Positions 32,865-41,160 of a DNA stretch of 64,000 nucleotides are shown here, in pieces. Each line of letters begins with the position of its first letter. Position 1 is the stretch's first letter. The translations under genes were made by a program, and so were the position numbers. The stretch lies in contig JAUZRP010000002.1 of NCBI GenBank assembly GCA_030950395.1, positions 47,692-111,691 of the forward strand, in the 5' to 3' direction. The stretch is from Desulfonauticus sp. (GTDB taxonomy: Bacteria > Desulfobacterota > Desulfovibrionia > Desulfovibrionales > Desulfonatronovibrionaceae). The notes beneath the pieces were generated by a model. The model saw only the letters and a program-made list of their open reading frames with translations, made no database searches and was not told the DNA's origin.

Positions 32865-33605
32865 ATGGCCAAACAAAATACTTCTACTGAAGAACTCATC
32901 AATCTCCAAAATATTTCTTTTGGCTATACTAAGGACAAACTTATTTTAGATAACCTAAATTTTAAATTAAAATTATCTGAAAGAATAGGTCTAATAGGCG
33001 CTAATGGAACTGGAAAAACAACTTTGGCCTTTATTATTCTTGGACTTTTAACTCCTCAACAGGGAAAAGTAAAATTATTTGGAAAAATTTGCCAAACAGA
33101 AAAAGATTTTCAACAAATCCGCCCCAAAATAGGATTTGTTTTTCAAAACGCTGACGATCAAATCATCTTCCCTACCGTTTTAGAAGACGTTGCTTTTGGC
33201 CCTTTAAACTTAGGCTTATCTTCTGAGCAAGCTTTGCACAAAGCAGAAAATATTTTAAAAAAATTGGGAATCGAGCATCTAAAACATAGAAACATCTTTA
33301 ACCTATCTGGAGGAGAAAAAAAATTAGTATCTATTGCAGGAGTATTAGCCATGTCTCCTAAGGTACTTATTTTGGACGAACCAACCATTGGACTGGACGA
33401 ACACTCTAGAGCCAAATTAATAAACATATTAACTAAACTAGATTTGTCCTATTTCATTATTTCCCATGACTACGACTTTCTGGCTAGAACTACCCAAAAA
33501 CAATATATTTTAAAAAATAAAACAATTTTTTTAGATAACACTATAGTCCTCCACAAACACGAACATGCTCATCCTTTAGGATATATAACCCACGATCATA
33601 CCTAA
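32865..33605 (+). CDS. nikO: Nickel ECF transporter ATP-binding subunit NikO (CbiO family) with His-rich tail
   Basis: A 246-residue ABC ATPase: Walker A GANGTGKTT, Q-loop FQNADDQIIFPTV with the EcfA-type block DQIIFPTVLEDVAFGPLNLG, signature LSGGEKKLVSIAGVLA, Walker B VLILDEPTIGLD and the switch ISHDYDFLART. The C-terminus is unusual: HKHEHAHPLGYITHDHT contains six histidines in 16 residues, a possible nickel-binding or storage tail. It closes the nik operon 29 bases after nikQ. Confidence 0.92.
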   Translation: MAKQNTSTEELINLQNISFGYTKDKLILDNLNFKLKLSERIGLIGANGTGKTTLAFIILGLLTPQQGKVKLFGKICQTEKDFQQIRPKIGFVFQNADDQIIFPTVLEDVAFGPLNLGLSSEQALHKAENILKKLGIEHLKHRNIFNLSGGEKKLVSIAGVLAMSPKVLILDEPTIGLDEHSRAKLINILTKLDLSYFIISHDYDFLARTTQKQYILKNKTIFLDNTIVLHKHEHAHPLGYITHDHT

Positions 33606-33749
33606 TATCTCTACCACTACTTAAGTTCAGAAGCCTGTGACGTTTTGTATAGAAATATCAAGATGCAAAAACAACTTATCGGTTATGCTGTTAAAAGGTT
33701 TTACAAAATCGCTAAGTTAAGATACTTTTGGAGCCTAGTTACTTGAAAG

Positions 33750-33853
33750 ATACTGGACCAATACATCACCAGTAACCTAACTTGGCGAAGTAAGCACAAA
33801 AAGGTATTGGATCAATACATATATTTGACAAACTTATAAACCTAGTTTATAAA
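33750..33853 (+). promoter_or_regulatory. Promoter and paired operator-like sites before the amino-acid ABC operon
   Basis: TTGACA (33825-33830), a 17-base spacer and TATAAA (33848-33853) form a near-consensus sigma-70 promoter 50 bases ahead of glnQ. Upstream are two similar sites, TACTGGACCAATACAT at about 33750 and TATTGGATCAATACAT at 33805-33820, each with ATTGG/CAAT dyad symmetry. They are placed as for an activator or repressor of the GntR or similar type; the regulator is unknown. Confidence 0.5.
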
Positions 33854-33903
33854 TTTTAAATTCTGTTGAATTTTCAAAAGATTCCTAGTTTTAAGGGGTA
33901 AAA

Positions 33904-34632
33904 ATGGCTTATTTGGAGCTCAAAAACGTTCATAAATGGTTTGGAAATTTTCATGTTCTAAAAAACATAAACGAACAAGTAGACAAAGGAGAAGTGTTGG
34001 TCATTTGCGGTCCAAGCGGTTCGGGCAAAAGCACTTTGATCCGGTGTATCAACCGCCTAGAAGAAATCGACAAAGGAGAAATCCTATTTAAAAACAAAAG
34101 TATTCATGCGAAAGATGTAAACATTAACCAACTCCGAGCTGATATTGGCATCGTGTTTCAACAATTTAATCTTTATCCCCACTTAACCGTATTGCAAAAT
34201 ATAACCTTAGCACCTATTAAAGTTCGTAAAATGTCCAAAGACGAAGCAGAAACAATTGCTCTAAAACTATTAGAAAGGGTGGGCATCAAGGAACAGGCTC
34301 ATAAATACCCCGCAGAATTATCAGGAGGACAACAGCAAAGAGTTGCCATAGCGAGGGCTCTAGCTATGAAACCCAAAGTTATGTTGTTTGACGAGCCAAC
34401 CTCTGCTTTAGATCCTGAGATGATTAACGAAGTGTTAAACGTTATGAAAGATCTGGCAAAAGATGGAATGACCATGCTTTGTGTAACTCACGAAATGGGC
34501 TTTGCCAAAGAAGTTGCAGATAGAGTTATTTTTATGGACCAGGGAGAAATTATAGAAAGAGGCACTCCAGAACATTTTTTTACTAATCCTACCCACGAAA
34601 GAACCAAAGCTTTCTTAAAAGAAATATTATAG
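33904..34632 (+). CDS. glnQ: Polar amino-acid ABC transporter ATP-binding protein (GlnQ type)
   Basis: A 242-residue ABC ATPase of the polar amino-acid uptake family. It shows Walker [27 protein letters not shown] (the family block), [16 protein letters not shown], signature [16 protein letters not shown], Walker [16 protein letters not shown] and CVTHEMGFA. It drives uptake of an amino acid such as glutamine, glutamate or aspartate; specificity is set by the binding protein encoded next. It starts the four-gene operon, preceded by the predicted promoter. Confidence 0.92.
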   Translation: MAYLELKNVHKWFGNFHVLKNINEQVDKGEVLVICGPSGSGKSTLIRCINRLEEIDKGEILFKNKSIHAKDVNINQLRADIGIVFQQFNLYPHLTVLQNITLAPIKVRKMSKDEAETIALKLLERVGIKEQAHKYPAELSGGQQQRVAIARALAMKPKVMLFDEPTSALDPEMINEVLNVMKDLAKDGMTMLCVTHEMGFAKEVADRVIFMDQGEIIERGTPEHFFTNPTHERTKAFLKEIL

Positions 34633-34711
34633 GAAGCCTCTGCCCCTATAATTAAAAAAAACTATATATCAAAAATTTAAACTTAATAATTATTTATTTA
34701 GGAGGTTTGTT

Positions 34712-35536
34712 ATGAAAAAAACTTTTCCAATTATGGCAATGGCTCTGGTCATATTGATGTTGTTTTCTTCTTTTGCTTTTGCTTCTAGCAGATTGGAAAC
34801 AATTAAAGCAAGAGGTAAATTAATTGCTGGCGTAAAAGATGCAGTAGTGCCCTTTGGTTATGTAGATGCAAAGACTAACCAATTAGTAGGTTTTGACGTC
34901 GATATCTGTCGTTATATTGCCAAACGCTTAGGAGTAAAATTAGAACTCAAACCCGTAACTTCTGCTACCAGAATTCCTATGTTAACTCAAGGTTCTGTTG
35001 ATTTGGTAGCAGCCACTATGACCCACAAATTCTCTCGTGATGATGTTATAGATTTTTCTATCACTTACTTTATGGATGGACAAAAAATCCTGGTGAAAAA
35101 AGGATCTGGCATTAAATCTGTAGCTGATTTGGCTGGCAAAAAAGTAGGGACTGCAAAAGGCTCTACCTCTGAAAAAAACATTAAAAAAGCTCAGCCTAAA
35201 TGTATAGTTTTATCTTTTGAAGGATATCCTCAAGCCTTTTTAGCCTTAAGACAAGGAAAAGTAGCCGCTGTAACTACGGACTCCACTATTCTTTTGGGGT
35301 TAAAAAATAGTGCTCCTAATCCTGATGACTATGAAATAGTAGGAGATTACATCTCAGCAGAGCCTTATGGAATCGGGCTACCTGAAAACGACTCTGATTT
35401 CAGAGATTTTGTCAACAGATGCCTTGCAGATATGTGGAACAGTGGAGAATACAAAAAAATCTACAACAAATGGTTTGGTCCTCAAACCAAATTCCATTTA
35501 CCTCTTACCTGGAAAATGGAAATCTGGCCTTATTAA
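34712..35536 (+). CDS. Amino-acid ABC transporter periplasmic binding protein
   Basis: A 274-residue solute-binding protein of family 3 with a signal peptide (MAMALVILMLFSSFAFA, cleavage probably before SSRLE). Conserved parts are LIAGVKDAVVPFGYVD, GFDVDICRYIAKRLGVKLEL, GSVDLVAATMTHKFSRDD and the hinge-2 block VADLAGKKVGTAKGSTSEKN. It has no lipobox cysteine, so it is soluble in the periplasm. The arginine-containing ligand loop (SRDD, SATRIPML) fits a glutamate/aspartate-type ligand but is not decisive. A strong AGGAGG precedes the ATG. Confidence 0.9.
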   Translation: MKKTFPIMAMALVILMLFSSFAFASSRLETIKARGKLIAGVKDAVVPFGYVDAKTNQLVGFDVDICRYIAKRLGVKLELKPVTSATRIPMLTQGSVDLVAATMTHKFSRDDVIDFSITYFMDGQKILVKKGSGIKSVADLAGKKVGTAKGSTSEKNIKKAQPKCIVLSFEGYPQAFLALRQGKVAAVTTDSTILLGLKNSAPNPDDYEIVGDYISAEPYGIGLPENDSDFRDFVNRCLADMWNSGEYKKIYNKWFGPQTKFHLPLTWKMEIWPY

Positions 35537-35543
35537 AGCTTCT

Positions 35544-35583
35544 AAGCCCTATAGCTGCAAAAACTTTTGCAGCTATAGGGCCT
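35544..35583 (+). other. Stem-loop after the binding-protein gene
   Basis: AGCCCTATAGCTGCAAAA (35544-35561) pairs with TTTTGCAGCTATAGGGC and the following CT, around a 3-base loop. It is a strong 17-18-base stem without a trailing T-run, as often placed after binding-protein genes to stabilise the upstream mRNA and lower expression of the permeases. Confidence 0.7.
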
Positions 35584-35745
35584 TATCTGTCTAGCTACAC
35601 ATTACGTATATGGCCACTTTTGGAACGAAAAAAAATTGCATAGCATTAATCAACAATTATTAATTTTTTGAAACAATTTTCCTGCTAAAAAACAACTATA
35701 TTTTCTTGCTACTAACTTTTTAAATTTTTGGAGAGGTAAGCTAAC

Positions 35746-36447
35746 TTGAATTACCAATTCAATTGGAAACTAGTTTTAAGCGGTCAATATGGACACTGGA
35801 TAATCCAGGGGCTTATTGTTACTTTAAAAATTTCCTTTATTTCCATAATTTTCTCTTTAATTATCGGAACTATTATAGCTGTTTTTAGACTTTCAAAAAT
35901 AAAGCCTCTTGAATGGTTTAGTTTAGCCTATACAGAATTTTTTAGGAACACTCCTCTTTTAGTCCAGATATTTTTCTGGTACTTTGGCTCTGATGCTATT
36001 TTGCCTAAGCCTATAAAAGAATGGCTTTACAAACAAAATTTTGAATTCGCAGCTGGTGTAATAGCCCTCACAGTTTATACCTCGGCTTTTATTGCCGAAG
36101 AAATACGCTCTGGTATTAACTCCATACCAAAAACACAATTAGAAGCATCTAGAGCCTGTGGTCTAAGCTTTATTCAATCTATGCGTTATGTAATTTTACC
36201 TCAGGCTTTTAGAATAATAATTCCTCCTTTGATCTCTCAATTTTTAAATTTAACTAAAAACTCTTCCTTAGTAATGACCATTGGAGTTATGGAACTAACT
36301 TATATGGCCAGACAAATAGAATCTTATACTTTCCATGGCTTTGAAGCTTTTACAGTGGTAACCTTAATTTATATTGCCATATCTCTTAGCATTTCACTGT
36401 TAATCAATTTGTACAACAAGTATTTTCTACGAAATTTAAAATATTAA
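35746..36447 (+). CDS. Amino-acid ABC transporter permease 1
   Basis: A 233-residue permease of the HisMQ/GlnP type. The family block YTEFFRNTPLLVQIFFWYF, the EEIRSGINSIPKTQLEASRACGLS region with the EAA loop (EASRACGLSF), and RYVILPQAFRIIIPPLISQF are visible with about five membrane segments. The start is TTG at 35746, after GAGAGG. It pairs with the next permease to form the heterodimeric channel. Confidence 0.9.
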   Translation: MNYQFNWKLVLSGQYGHWIIQGLIVTLKISFISIIFSLIIGTIIAVFRLSKIKPLEWFSLAYTEFFRNTPLLVQIFFWYFGSDAILPKPIKEWLYKQNFEFAAGVIALTVYTSAFIAEEIRSGINSIPKTQLEASRACGLSFIQSMRYVILPQAFRIIIPPLISQFLNLTKNSSLVMTIGVMELTYMARQIESYTFHGFEAFTVVTLIYIAISLSISLLINLYNKYFLRNLKY

Positions 36448-36459
36448 AGAGGTGAGTTT

Positions 36460-37155
36460 GTGCATTGGGATATAGTCTGGAATAATTTAGGATATTTTTT
36501 AATAGGACCATACCCCAATGGCCCTCTGGGTGGATTGGCCATGAGTATTTTACTCGCCATTGGGGGCATTTTTGGAGCTTTTTGGTTGGGATTAGCCATT
36601 GGACTTATGCGTTTATCCCAAAAAGTATGGTTCAAATACCCTGCCATTGTTTACATAGAAATTATTAGGGGAACCCCTCTTTTAATGGTAATATTTTGGT
36701 TTTATTTTTTAGCTCCTATTCTTTTAGGCAAACCTCTTCCAGAAGCCACAAGTGCTTTAATAAGTTTTATTGTTTTTACCAGTGCCTATATTGCAGAAAT
36801 AGTTCGAGCTGGTGTACAAAGCCTCCCTAGAGGCCAAATGGAAGCAGCCAGAAGTACAGGTCTTACTCATTTTCAGGCGATGCGTTATGTTATTTTGCCC
36901 CAGGCCCTGCGCAATATGATCCCTTCTTTTGTTAACCAATTTGTGAGTCTGACCAAAGATACATCTCTGGCCTACATTATAGGCGTAAACGAACTCACCA
37001 GGGCTGCCACACAAGTCAACAACAGAACCCTTATAGCTCCAACAGAAATATTTCTAACAATCGCTGTTTTATATTTTATTGTGTGTTACGTGTTAACTTC
37101 TATCAGTCGTAGATTAGAAAAACATCTAGCCAGGTACCAGGCCCGTGGAAGATAA
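36460..37155 (+). CDS. Amino-acid ABC transporter permease 2
   Basis: A 231-residue HisMQ/GlnP-type permease: VYIEIIRGTPLLMVIFWFYF, the EAA loop EIVRAGVQSLPRGQMEAARS and GLTHFQAMRYVILPQALRNM are conserved. The start is GTG at 36460, 12 bases after the first permease stop, with AGAGG ahead. Its end overlaps prmA by 11 bases, so the housekeeping gene prmA is likely translationally coupled to the transporter operon. Confidence 0.9.
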   Translation: MHWDIVWNNLGYFLIGPYPNGPLGGLAMSILLAIGGIFGAFWLGLAIGLMRLSQKVWFKYPAIVYIEIIRGTPLLMVIFWFYFLAPILLGKPLPEATSALISFIVFTSAYIAEIVRAGVQSLPRGQMEAARSTGLTHFQAMRYVILPQALRNMIPSFVNQFVSLTKDTSLAYIIGVNELTRAATQVNNRTLIAPTEIFLTIAVLYFIVCYVLTSISRRLEKHLARYQARGR

Positions 37156-38011
37156 ACTTTTTGGCTTAGAAATAAAAACTCCTGCCCCTTTACAAGAAAT
37201 AGTAGAGGGGTATCTCTATTTGTTGGTTCCTTGGGGCTGGGAAAGTATAGAGCCCGAGAATGAAGACGGAAATGCTACTTTTAAACTACTTTTTACTGAC
37301 CCCATTCAGGCAGAAAATGTCCATCTTACTCTAAAAAAACAATTCTCATCTATTCAAATAACTCCTTATATGCTAAAAAACAAAAATTGGCTAGAAAACT
37401 GGAAAAAATTTTTCACTCCAATCCCCATAAACAATACGTTTATCATCTTACCATCATGGGAAAACCAAAAAACTAAACAACATCCAGACCTTATACCTAT
37501 TCTCATCCATCCAGAAATGGCTTTTGGCACAGGACATCATGCCACCACCTATTTGTGTTTAAAATTAATCGCAAACTTAAAACACACCCTAATTACTCAA
37601 AACTGTTTTTTTCTGGATTTAGGTACTGGTTCAGGCATCTTAGGTCTTGGTTGTGCTCTTTTGGGGCTAAGAGGACAGGGCATAGATATAGACCCCCAGG
37701 CCATAAACAACGCTACTTACAATCGTTCCCTCAATCAAATTTCTCCAGAACAATTCAATATCTTATTAACGTCTATAGAAAAAATAAAACAAAAGTTTTC
37801 TCTCATCATTGCCAATATCCTGGCAGATCCCCTCATCCAAATGGCTCAAGAAATAAAAAAACATCTTTTACTTCAAGGACATCTAATTTTATCTGGCATC
37901 CTAAAAGAACAGGCTCCTCAGGTCATTACGATCTATACCAAACTAGGATTAAAATTAATCAAAGAGCTTACACTGCAAGAATGGAGCGCTTTGTATTTTC
38001 GCCATGAATAA
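37145..38011 (+). CDS. prmA: Ribosomal protein L11 methyltransferase
   Basis: A 288-residue PrmA, which trimethylates ribosomal protein L11 with SAM. Seen are NWLENWKKFFTPIPINN, PEMAFGTGHHATTYLCLKLI (the invariant GTGHH block), LDLGTGSGILGLGCALLG (motif I), IDIDPQAINNATYN, and NILADPLIQMA. The start is GTG at 37145 inside the permease gene's last codons. It overlaps the next gene by 8 bases. Confidence 0.93.
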   Translation: MEDKLFGLEIKTPAPLQEIVEGYLYLLVPWGWESIEPENEDGNATFKLLFTDPIQAENVHLTLKKQFSSIQITPYMLKNKNWLENWKKFFTPIPINNTFIILPSWENQKTKQHPDLIPILIHPEMAFGTGHHATTYLCLKLIANLKHTLITQNCFFLDLGTGSGILGLGCALLGLRGQGIDIDPQAINNATYNRSLNQISPEQFNILLTSIEKIKQKFSLIIANILADPLIQMAQEIKKHLLLQGHLILSGILKEQAPQVITIYTKLGLKLIKELTLQEWSALYFRHE

Positions 38012-38654
38012 AAAAGCAACTCTTTTGGACATTTATAAGCTACTGCTGCAAAATCTAGGTCCCAGCAACTGGTGGCCAGGAGATAGCCCTTTTGAAATTG
38101 CCGTAGGAGCAATTTTAACCCAAAATACCAACTGGCACAATGTGGAAAAAGCCATCAACAACTTAAAACAAGCCAACCTATTAACTGAAGAGGCTATTTT
38201 TCAAATAGATGAACAAACTTTAGCCTCTCACATTAAGCCCTCGGGATTTTTTAACATCAAAGCAAAACGCTTAAAAAACTTTGTAACCTGGCTTTATCAG
38301 GAAGCAAACTTAAACCTCTTAAATTTACAAAACTACCCTCTAGAAACACTTAGACCCAAACTCTTAGCCGTATCAGGCATAGGTCCAGAAACTGCGGACA
38401 GTATTCTACTTTATGCTCTAAACAAACCTATTTTTGTAGTAGATGTATATACAAAACGCATGTTCTTCAGGCATGGTCTCATTCCAGAAGAAACAACTTA
38501 TTCAGAAGTACAAGAACTTTTTATGGATAATCTTGAACCAAACGTAAAAATGTTTAACGAATTCCATGCCCTTATCGTAAGAGCTTGCAAAAAATGGTGT
38601 ACCAAAAAAAATCCTAAATGCGAACAATGTCCATTAAAAAACTTAACTGCTTAA
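38004..38654 (+). CDS. Endonuclease III-like DNA glycosylase (HhH-GPD)
   Basis: A 216-residue HhH-GPD protein. The helix-hairpin-helix reads LAVSGIGPETADSILLYAL and the catalytic aspartate follows in VVDVYTKR. In endonuclease III the position after GxG is GRKTAN with the lyase lysine; here it is PETAD, so beta-lyase activity should be absent and a monofunctional glycosylase (as in MutY or MagIII relatives) is likely. The C-terminal cluster region CKKWCTKKNPKCEQCPL has cysteines spaced C-x3-C-x6-C-x2-C, without the last cysteine of the usual C-x6-C-x2-C-x5-C set, so an iron-sulfur cluster, if present, is bound differently. It overlaps prmA and the EnvC-like gene. Confidence 0.85.
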   Translation: MNKKATLLDIYKLLLQNLGPSNWWPGDSPFEIAVGAILTQNTNWHNVEKAINNLKQANLLTEEAIFQIDEQTLASHIKPSGFFNIKAKRLKNFVTWLYQEANLNLLNLQNYPLETLRPKLLAVSGIGPETADSILLYALNKPIFVVDVYTKRMFFRHGLIPEETTYSEVQELFMDNLEPNVKMFNEFHALIVRACKKWCTKKNPKCEQCPLKNLTA

Positions 38655-39739
38655 CCTTCTTAGTTATCCTGTTTTTGAATCTATTATCTGCTAAAAATAG
38701 CTTTTCCTCTCCTCAAAATTTATATAACAAGTTAAAACGATATCAACAAATTATCCGTAATAAAAAAACTGCCTTACAAAGCTTATCTAAAAAAGAAAAA
38801 AACATCGTCAAGCAATTAACAAAATTAGACAATGAAATTTTTTTAATTTCTCAAAAACTAAAAACACAAGAACAAAAATTAACTAAAATAAAAGAAAAAG
38901 AAGCTATCCTTATAAAAAATTATCATAGCAATGTTTATCAAAAAGAACAATTAAAAAAAAATTTAGAACAAATATTAGCCAAACTATGGCCTATTTATCT
39001 AAAAAATAAACAAACAACTATACTAGATACAAAAAATGAAACAGAATATAAGCTCAAAATAAAACTATATTCTATAATTTTAGAAAAAATAAAAAATATA
39101 CAACAAAAATTAAAAATAAAATGTCAAGAAATTAGTATCCAACTCTTAAAATTAAAAAATTTAAAAAAAACATATCTATCCCAATTAAATAAAATTAATA
39201 AAACAAAAGATGAACTCTTAGCCAAAAAACTCCTCTTTTTAAAAAAAATACAGGAAACCCGGCTGGCCAAATTAAAAGAAGAAGAAAACATCCAGCAAAT
39301 TTTAGAAACTATTGAACAATTAAATTATCAAATTAGTATTTTAAAAAACAAAAAATTTTCCAAAGCCAAAGGCCTACTGCCCTGGCCAGCAAAAGGCCAA
39401 ATAAAAATTAGATTCAATCTAAGACACAAACCTCCCATAAGAGGCATTGGTATGGTGCTTTCTCCAAATACGCCTATTAAAGCTATTTTTTGGGGAAAAG
39501 TGGTCCACAACGATATCTTACGGGGTTTTGGGGACGTTATTATTCTTTCCCATGGACAGGGATATTATTCCCTATACGCGTTTTTAGCGAAAAGCTTTGT
39601 AAAATTAGGCCAAAATGTGGAAAAAGGGGAGGTTATAGGCAAATGTGGTTATTATCCAAAATTAAAAAGTTATGGATTATATTTTGAATTGCGTTTTCGA
39701 CAAAAACCAGTTAATCCTTTTGTCTGGTTAAAAAAATAA
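38627..39739 (+). CDS. EnvC-like murein hydrolase activator (degenerate M23 domain)
   Basis: A 370-residue exported protein: signal peptide (LTFLVILFLNLLSAKNSFS), a long coiled-coil region over roughly residues 30-250 made of Lys/Glu/Leu heptads, and a C-terminal LytM/M23 domain. The zinc ligands are lost: the usual YAHL is YAFL and the second HFELR is YFELR, so it is probably non-catalytic and acts as an EnvC-like activator of amidases in septum splitting. ATG 38627 is used; ATG 38618 is 9 bases earlier. The start lies within the preceding gene, and ctpA follows 22 bases after the stop, the same order seen in many Proteobacteria. Confidence 0.85.
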   Translation: MSIKKLNCLTFLVILFLNLLSAKNSFSSPQNLYNKLKRYQQIIRNKKTALQSLSKKEKNIVKQLTKLDNEIFLISQKLKTQEQKLTKIKEKEAILIKNYHSNVYQKEQLKKNLEQILAKLWPIYLKNKQTTILDTKNETEYKLKIKLYSIILEKIKNIQQKLKIKCQEISIQLLKLKNLKKTYLSQLNKINKTKDELLAKKLLFLKKIQETRLAKLKEEENIQQILETIEQLNYQISILKNKKFSKAKGLLPWPAKGQIKIRFNLRHKPPIRGIGMVLSPNTPIKAIFWGKVVHNDILRGFGDVIILSHGQGYYSLYAFLAKSFVKLGQNVEKGEVIGKCGYYPKLKSYGLYFELRFRQKPVNPFVWLKK

Positions 39740-39761
39740 AATCTTTCACAGGAGGTAAGTT

Positions 39762-41036
39762 ATGTCCAAACATATAGGTATGTTATTAGTATTACTAGGA
39801 ATTTTTATTTATACCCCTCATACTTCTATAGCCAAACTAAATGCTGACTACCAGGCCCTGAAACAATTTAGTCAAGTACTTACTCTCATAGAGCAACATT
39901 ATGTAGAGCCAAAAAGTGAAAAAGAGCTCCTTAAAGGAGCCATAAGGGGCATGTTGAGCTCTCTTGATCCTCATTCTTCTTATATTGATGCAGAAGAATT
40001 TAGAACCATGGAAGAAGACTTTTCTGGCAAATTTAGTGGAATAGGTATTCAAATAGGTATGAAAAATAATCAACTTACAGTAATTTCTCCCATAGAAGGC
40101 ACACCTGCTTATAAAGCAGGCCTAAAAGCAGGGGATATTATCTTGGCTATAGACGGAGAGCCTACTCAGGGAATGTCTCTTATGGACGCAGTAAAAAGAA
40201 TCCGCGGCCCCAAAGGTAAACCTGTGGTCTTATTAATTCTTCACAAAGATGCCCAAAAACCTGAAAAAATAACCATCATTAGAGATACCATCCCTATTCA
40301 TTCGGTTAAAATTATTCAGTTAGAACCAGGCTATATCTATCTCAGAATTACAGACTTTAAAGCCACTACTTCTCAGGAAATTTTAACTCAAATAAAAAAA
40401 TACAGAAAACACTTAAAAGGCATTATTTTAGACCTGAGAAATAACCCTGGTGGCTTATTAAGCCAGGCAGTAGAAGTTTCTGATATTTTCTTATCCAGGG
40501 GACTAATTGTATATACCAAAGGACGAGATGCCAGCAGTCGTTCAGAATATAAAGCTCACAATCAACCTACAGATATTCACTGTCCTATGGTTGTTCTGGT
40601 AAATGCAGGTTCTGCCTCTGCCTCTGAAATTGTAGCCGGAGCCTTAAAAGATCAAAAAAGAGCTATCTTAATTGGGGAGAAAACCTTTGGCAAAGGCTCT
40701 GTGCAAACCATAATACCCCTTTCTGATGGTTCAGCAATTAAATTAACCATTGCTTTATATTACACCCCTTCCGGACACTGTATCCAGGCTCAAGGTATAA
40801 CTCCAGACTTAGAAATTCCTCTTCAAGTTACTCAAGTCAAAAAAGGACACATGTTCTTAAGAGAGCAGGACTTAAGCAAACATCTGGCTAATCCAGACAA
40901 AAATAAAAATAACAAGGAACAAGCAAAAGAAAATAAAAAAGTAAAAGAAATGCTTCAAAAAGACAATCAATTAAAAGTTGCTTTAGAACTAGTAAAAAAA
41001 TTACCTCTTTTAAAAACAATAAACTATGGACAATAG
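39762..41036 (+). CDS. ctpA: Carboxyl-terminal processing protease (S41)
   Basis: A 424-residue Prc/CtpA protease acting in the periplasm. After an N-terminal signal (HIGMLLVLLGIFIYTPHTS) come the N-terminal helices, the PDZ domain (GIGIQIGMKNNQLTVISPIE to GLKAGDIILAIDGE), and the catalytic S41 core with LRNNPGGLLSQAVEVSDIFL, the serine in NAGSASASEIVAGAL and the lysine in GEKTFGKGSVQ. The C-terminal tail (KNNKEQAKENKKVKEMLQK) is highly charged. AGGAGG precedes the ATG. It is co-transcribed with the EnvC-like gene. Confidence 0.95.
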   Translation: MSKHIGMLLVLLGIFIYTPHTSIAKLNADYQALKQFSQVLTLIEQHYVEPKSEKELLKGAIRGMLSSLDPHSSYIDAEEFRTMEEDFSGKFSGIGIQIGMKNNQLTVISPIEGTPAYKAGLKAGDIILAIDGEPTQGMSLMDAVKRIRGPKGKPVVLLILHKDAQKPEKITIIRDTIPIHSVKIIQLEPGYIYLRITDFKATTSQEILTQIKKYRKHLKGIILDLRNNPGGLLSQAVEVSDIFLSRGLIVYTKGRDASSRSEYKAHNQPTDIHCPMVVLVNAGSASASEIVAGALKDQKRAILIGEKTFGKGSVQTIIPLSDGSAIKLTIALYYTPSGHCIQAQGITPDLEIPLQVTQVKKGHMFLREQDLSKHLANPDKNKNNKEQAKENKKVKEMLQKDNQLKVALELVKKLPLLKTINYGQ

Positions 41037-41084
41037 AGATGACACCTTATAATGTATCTAAATAGGGTCAAGATGATAACTTTT

Positions 41085-41132
41085 TTACCTAAATTGAGCG
41101 ATTTTAAACAAAAAATCACTCAATTTAGGTAA
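41085..41132 (+). terminator. Hairpin after ctpA (palindromic element 1)
   Basis: A near-perfect 18-base stem: TTACCTAAATTGAGCGATTT pairs with AAATCACTCAATTTAGGTAA. It can stop or stabilise the ctpA transcript. Its GAGCGATTTT/AAAATCGCTCA-like heart is shared with the hairpins at 51750 and 52789, so it may belong to a small dispersed palindrome family. Confidence 0.6.
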
Positions 41133-41160
41133 ACTAACTTTAATCGCAAATCCCATCTAA

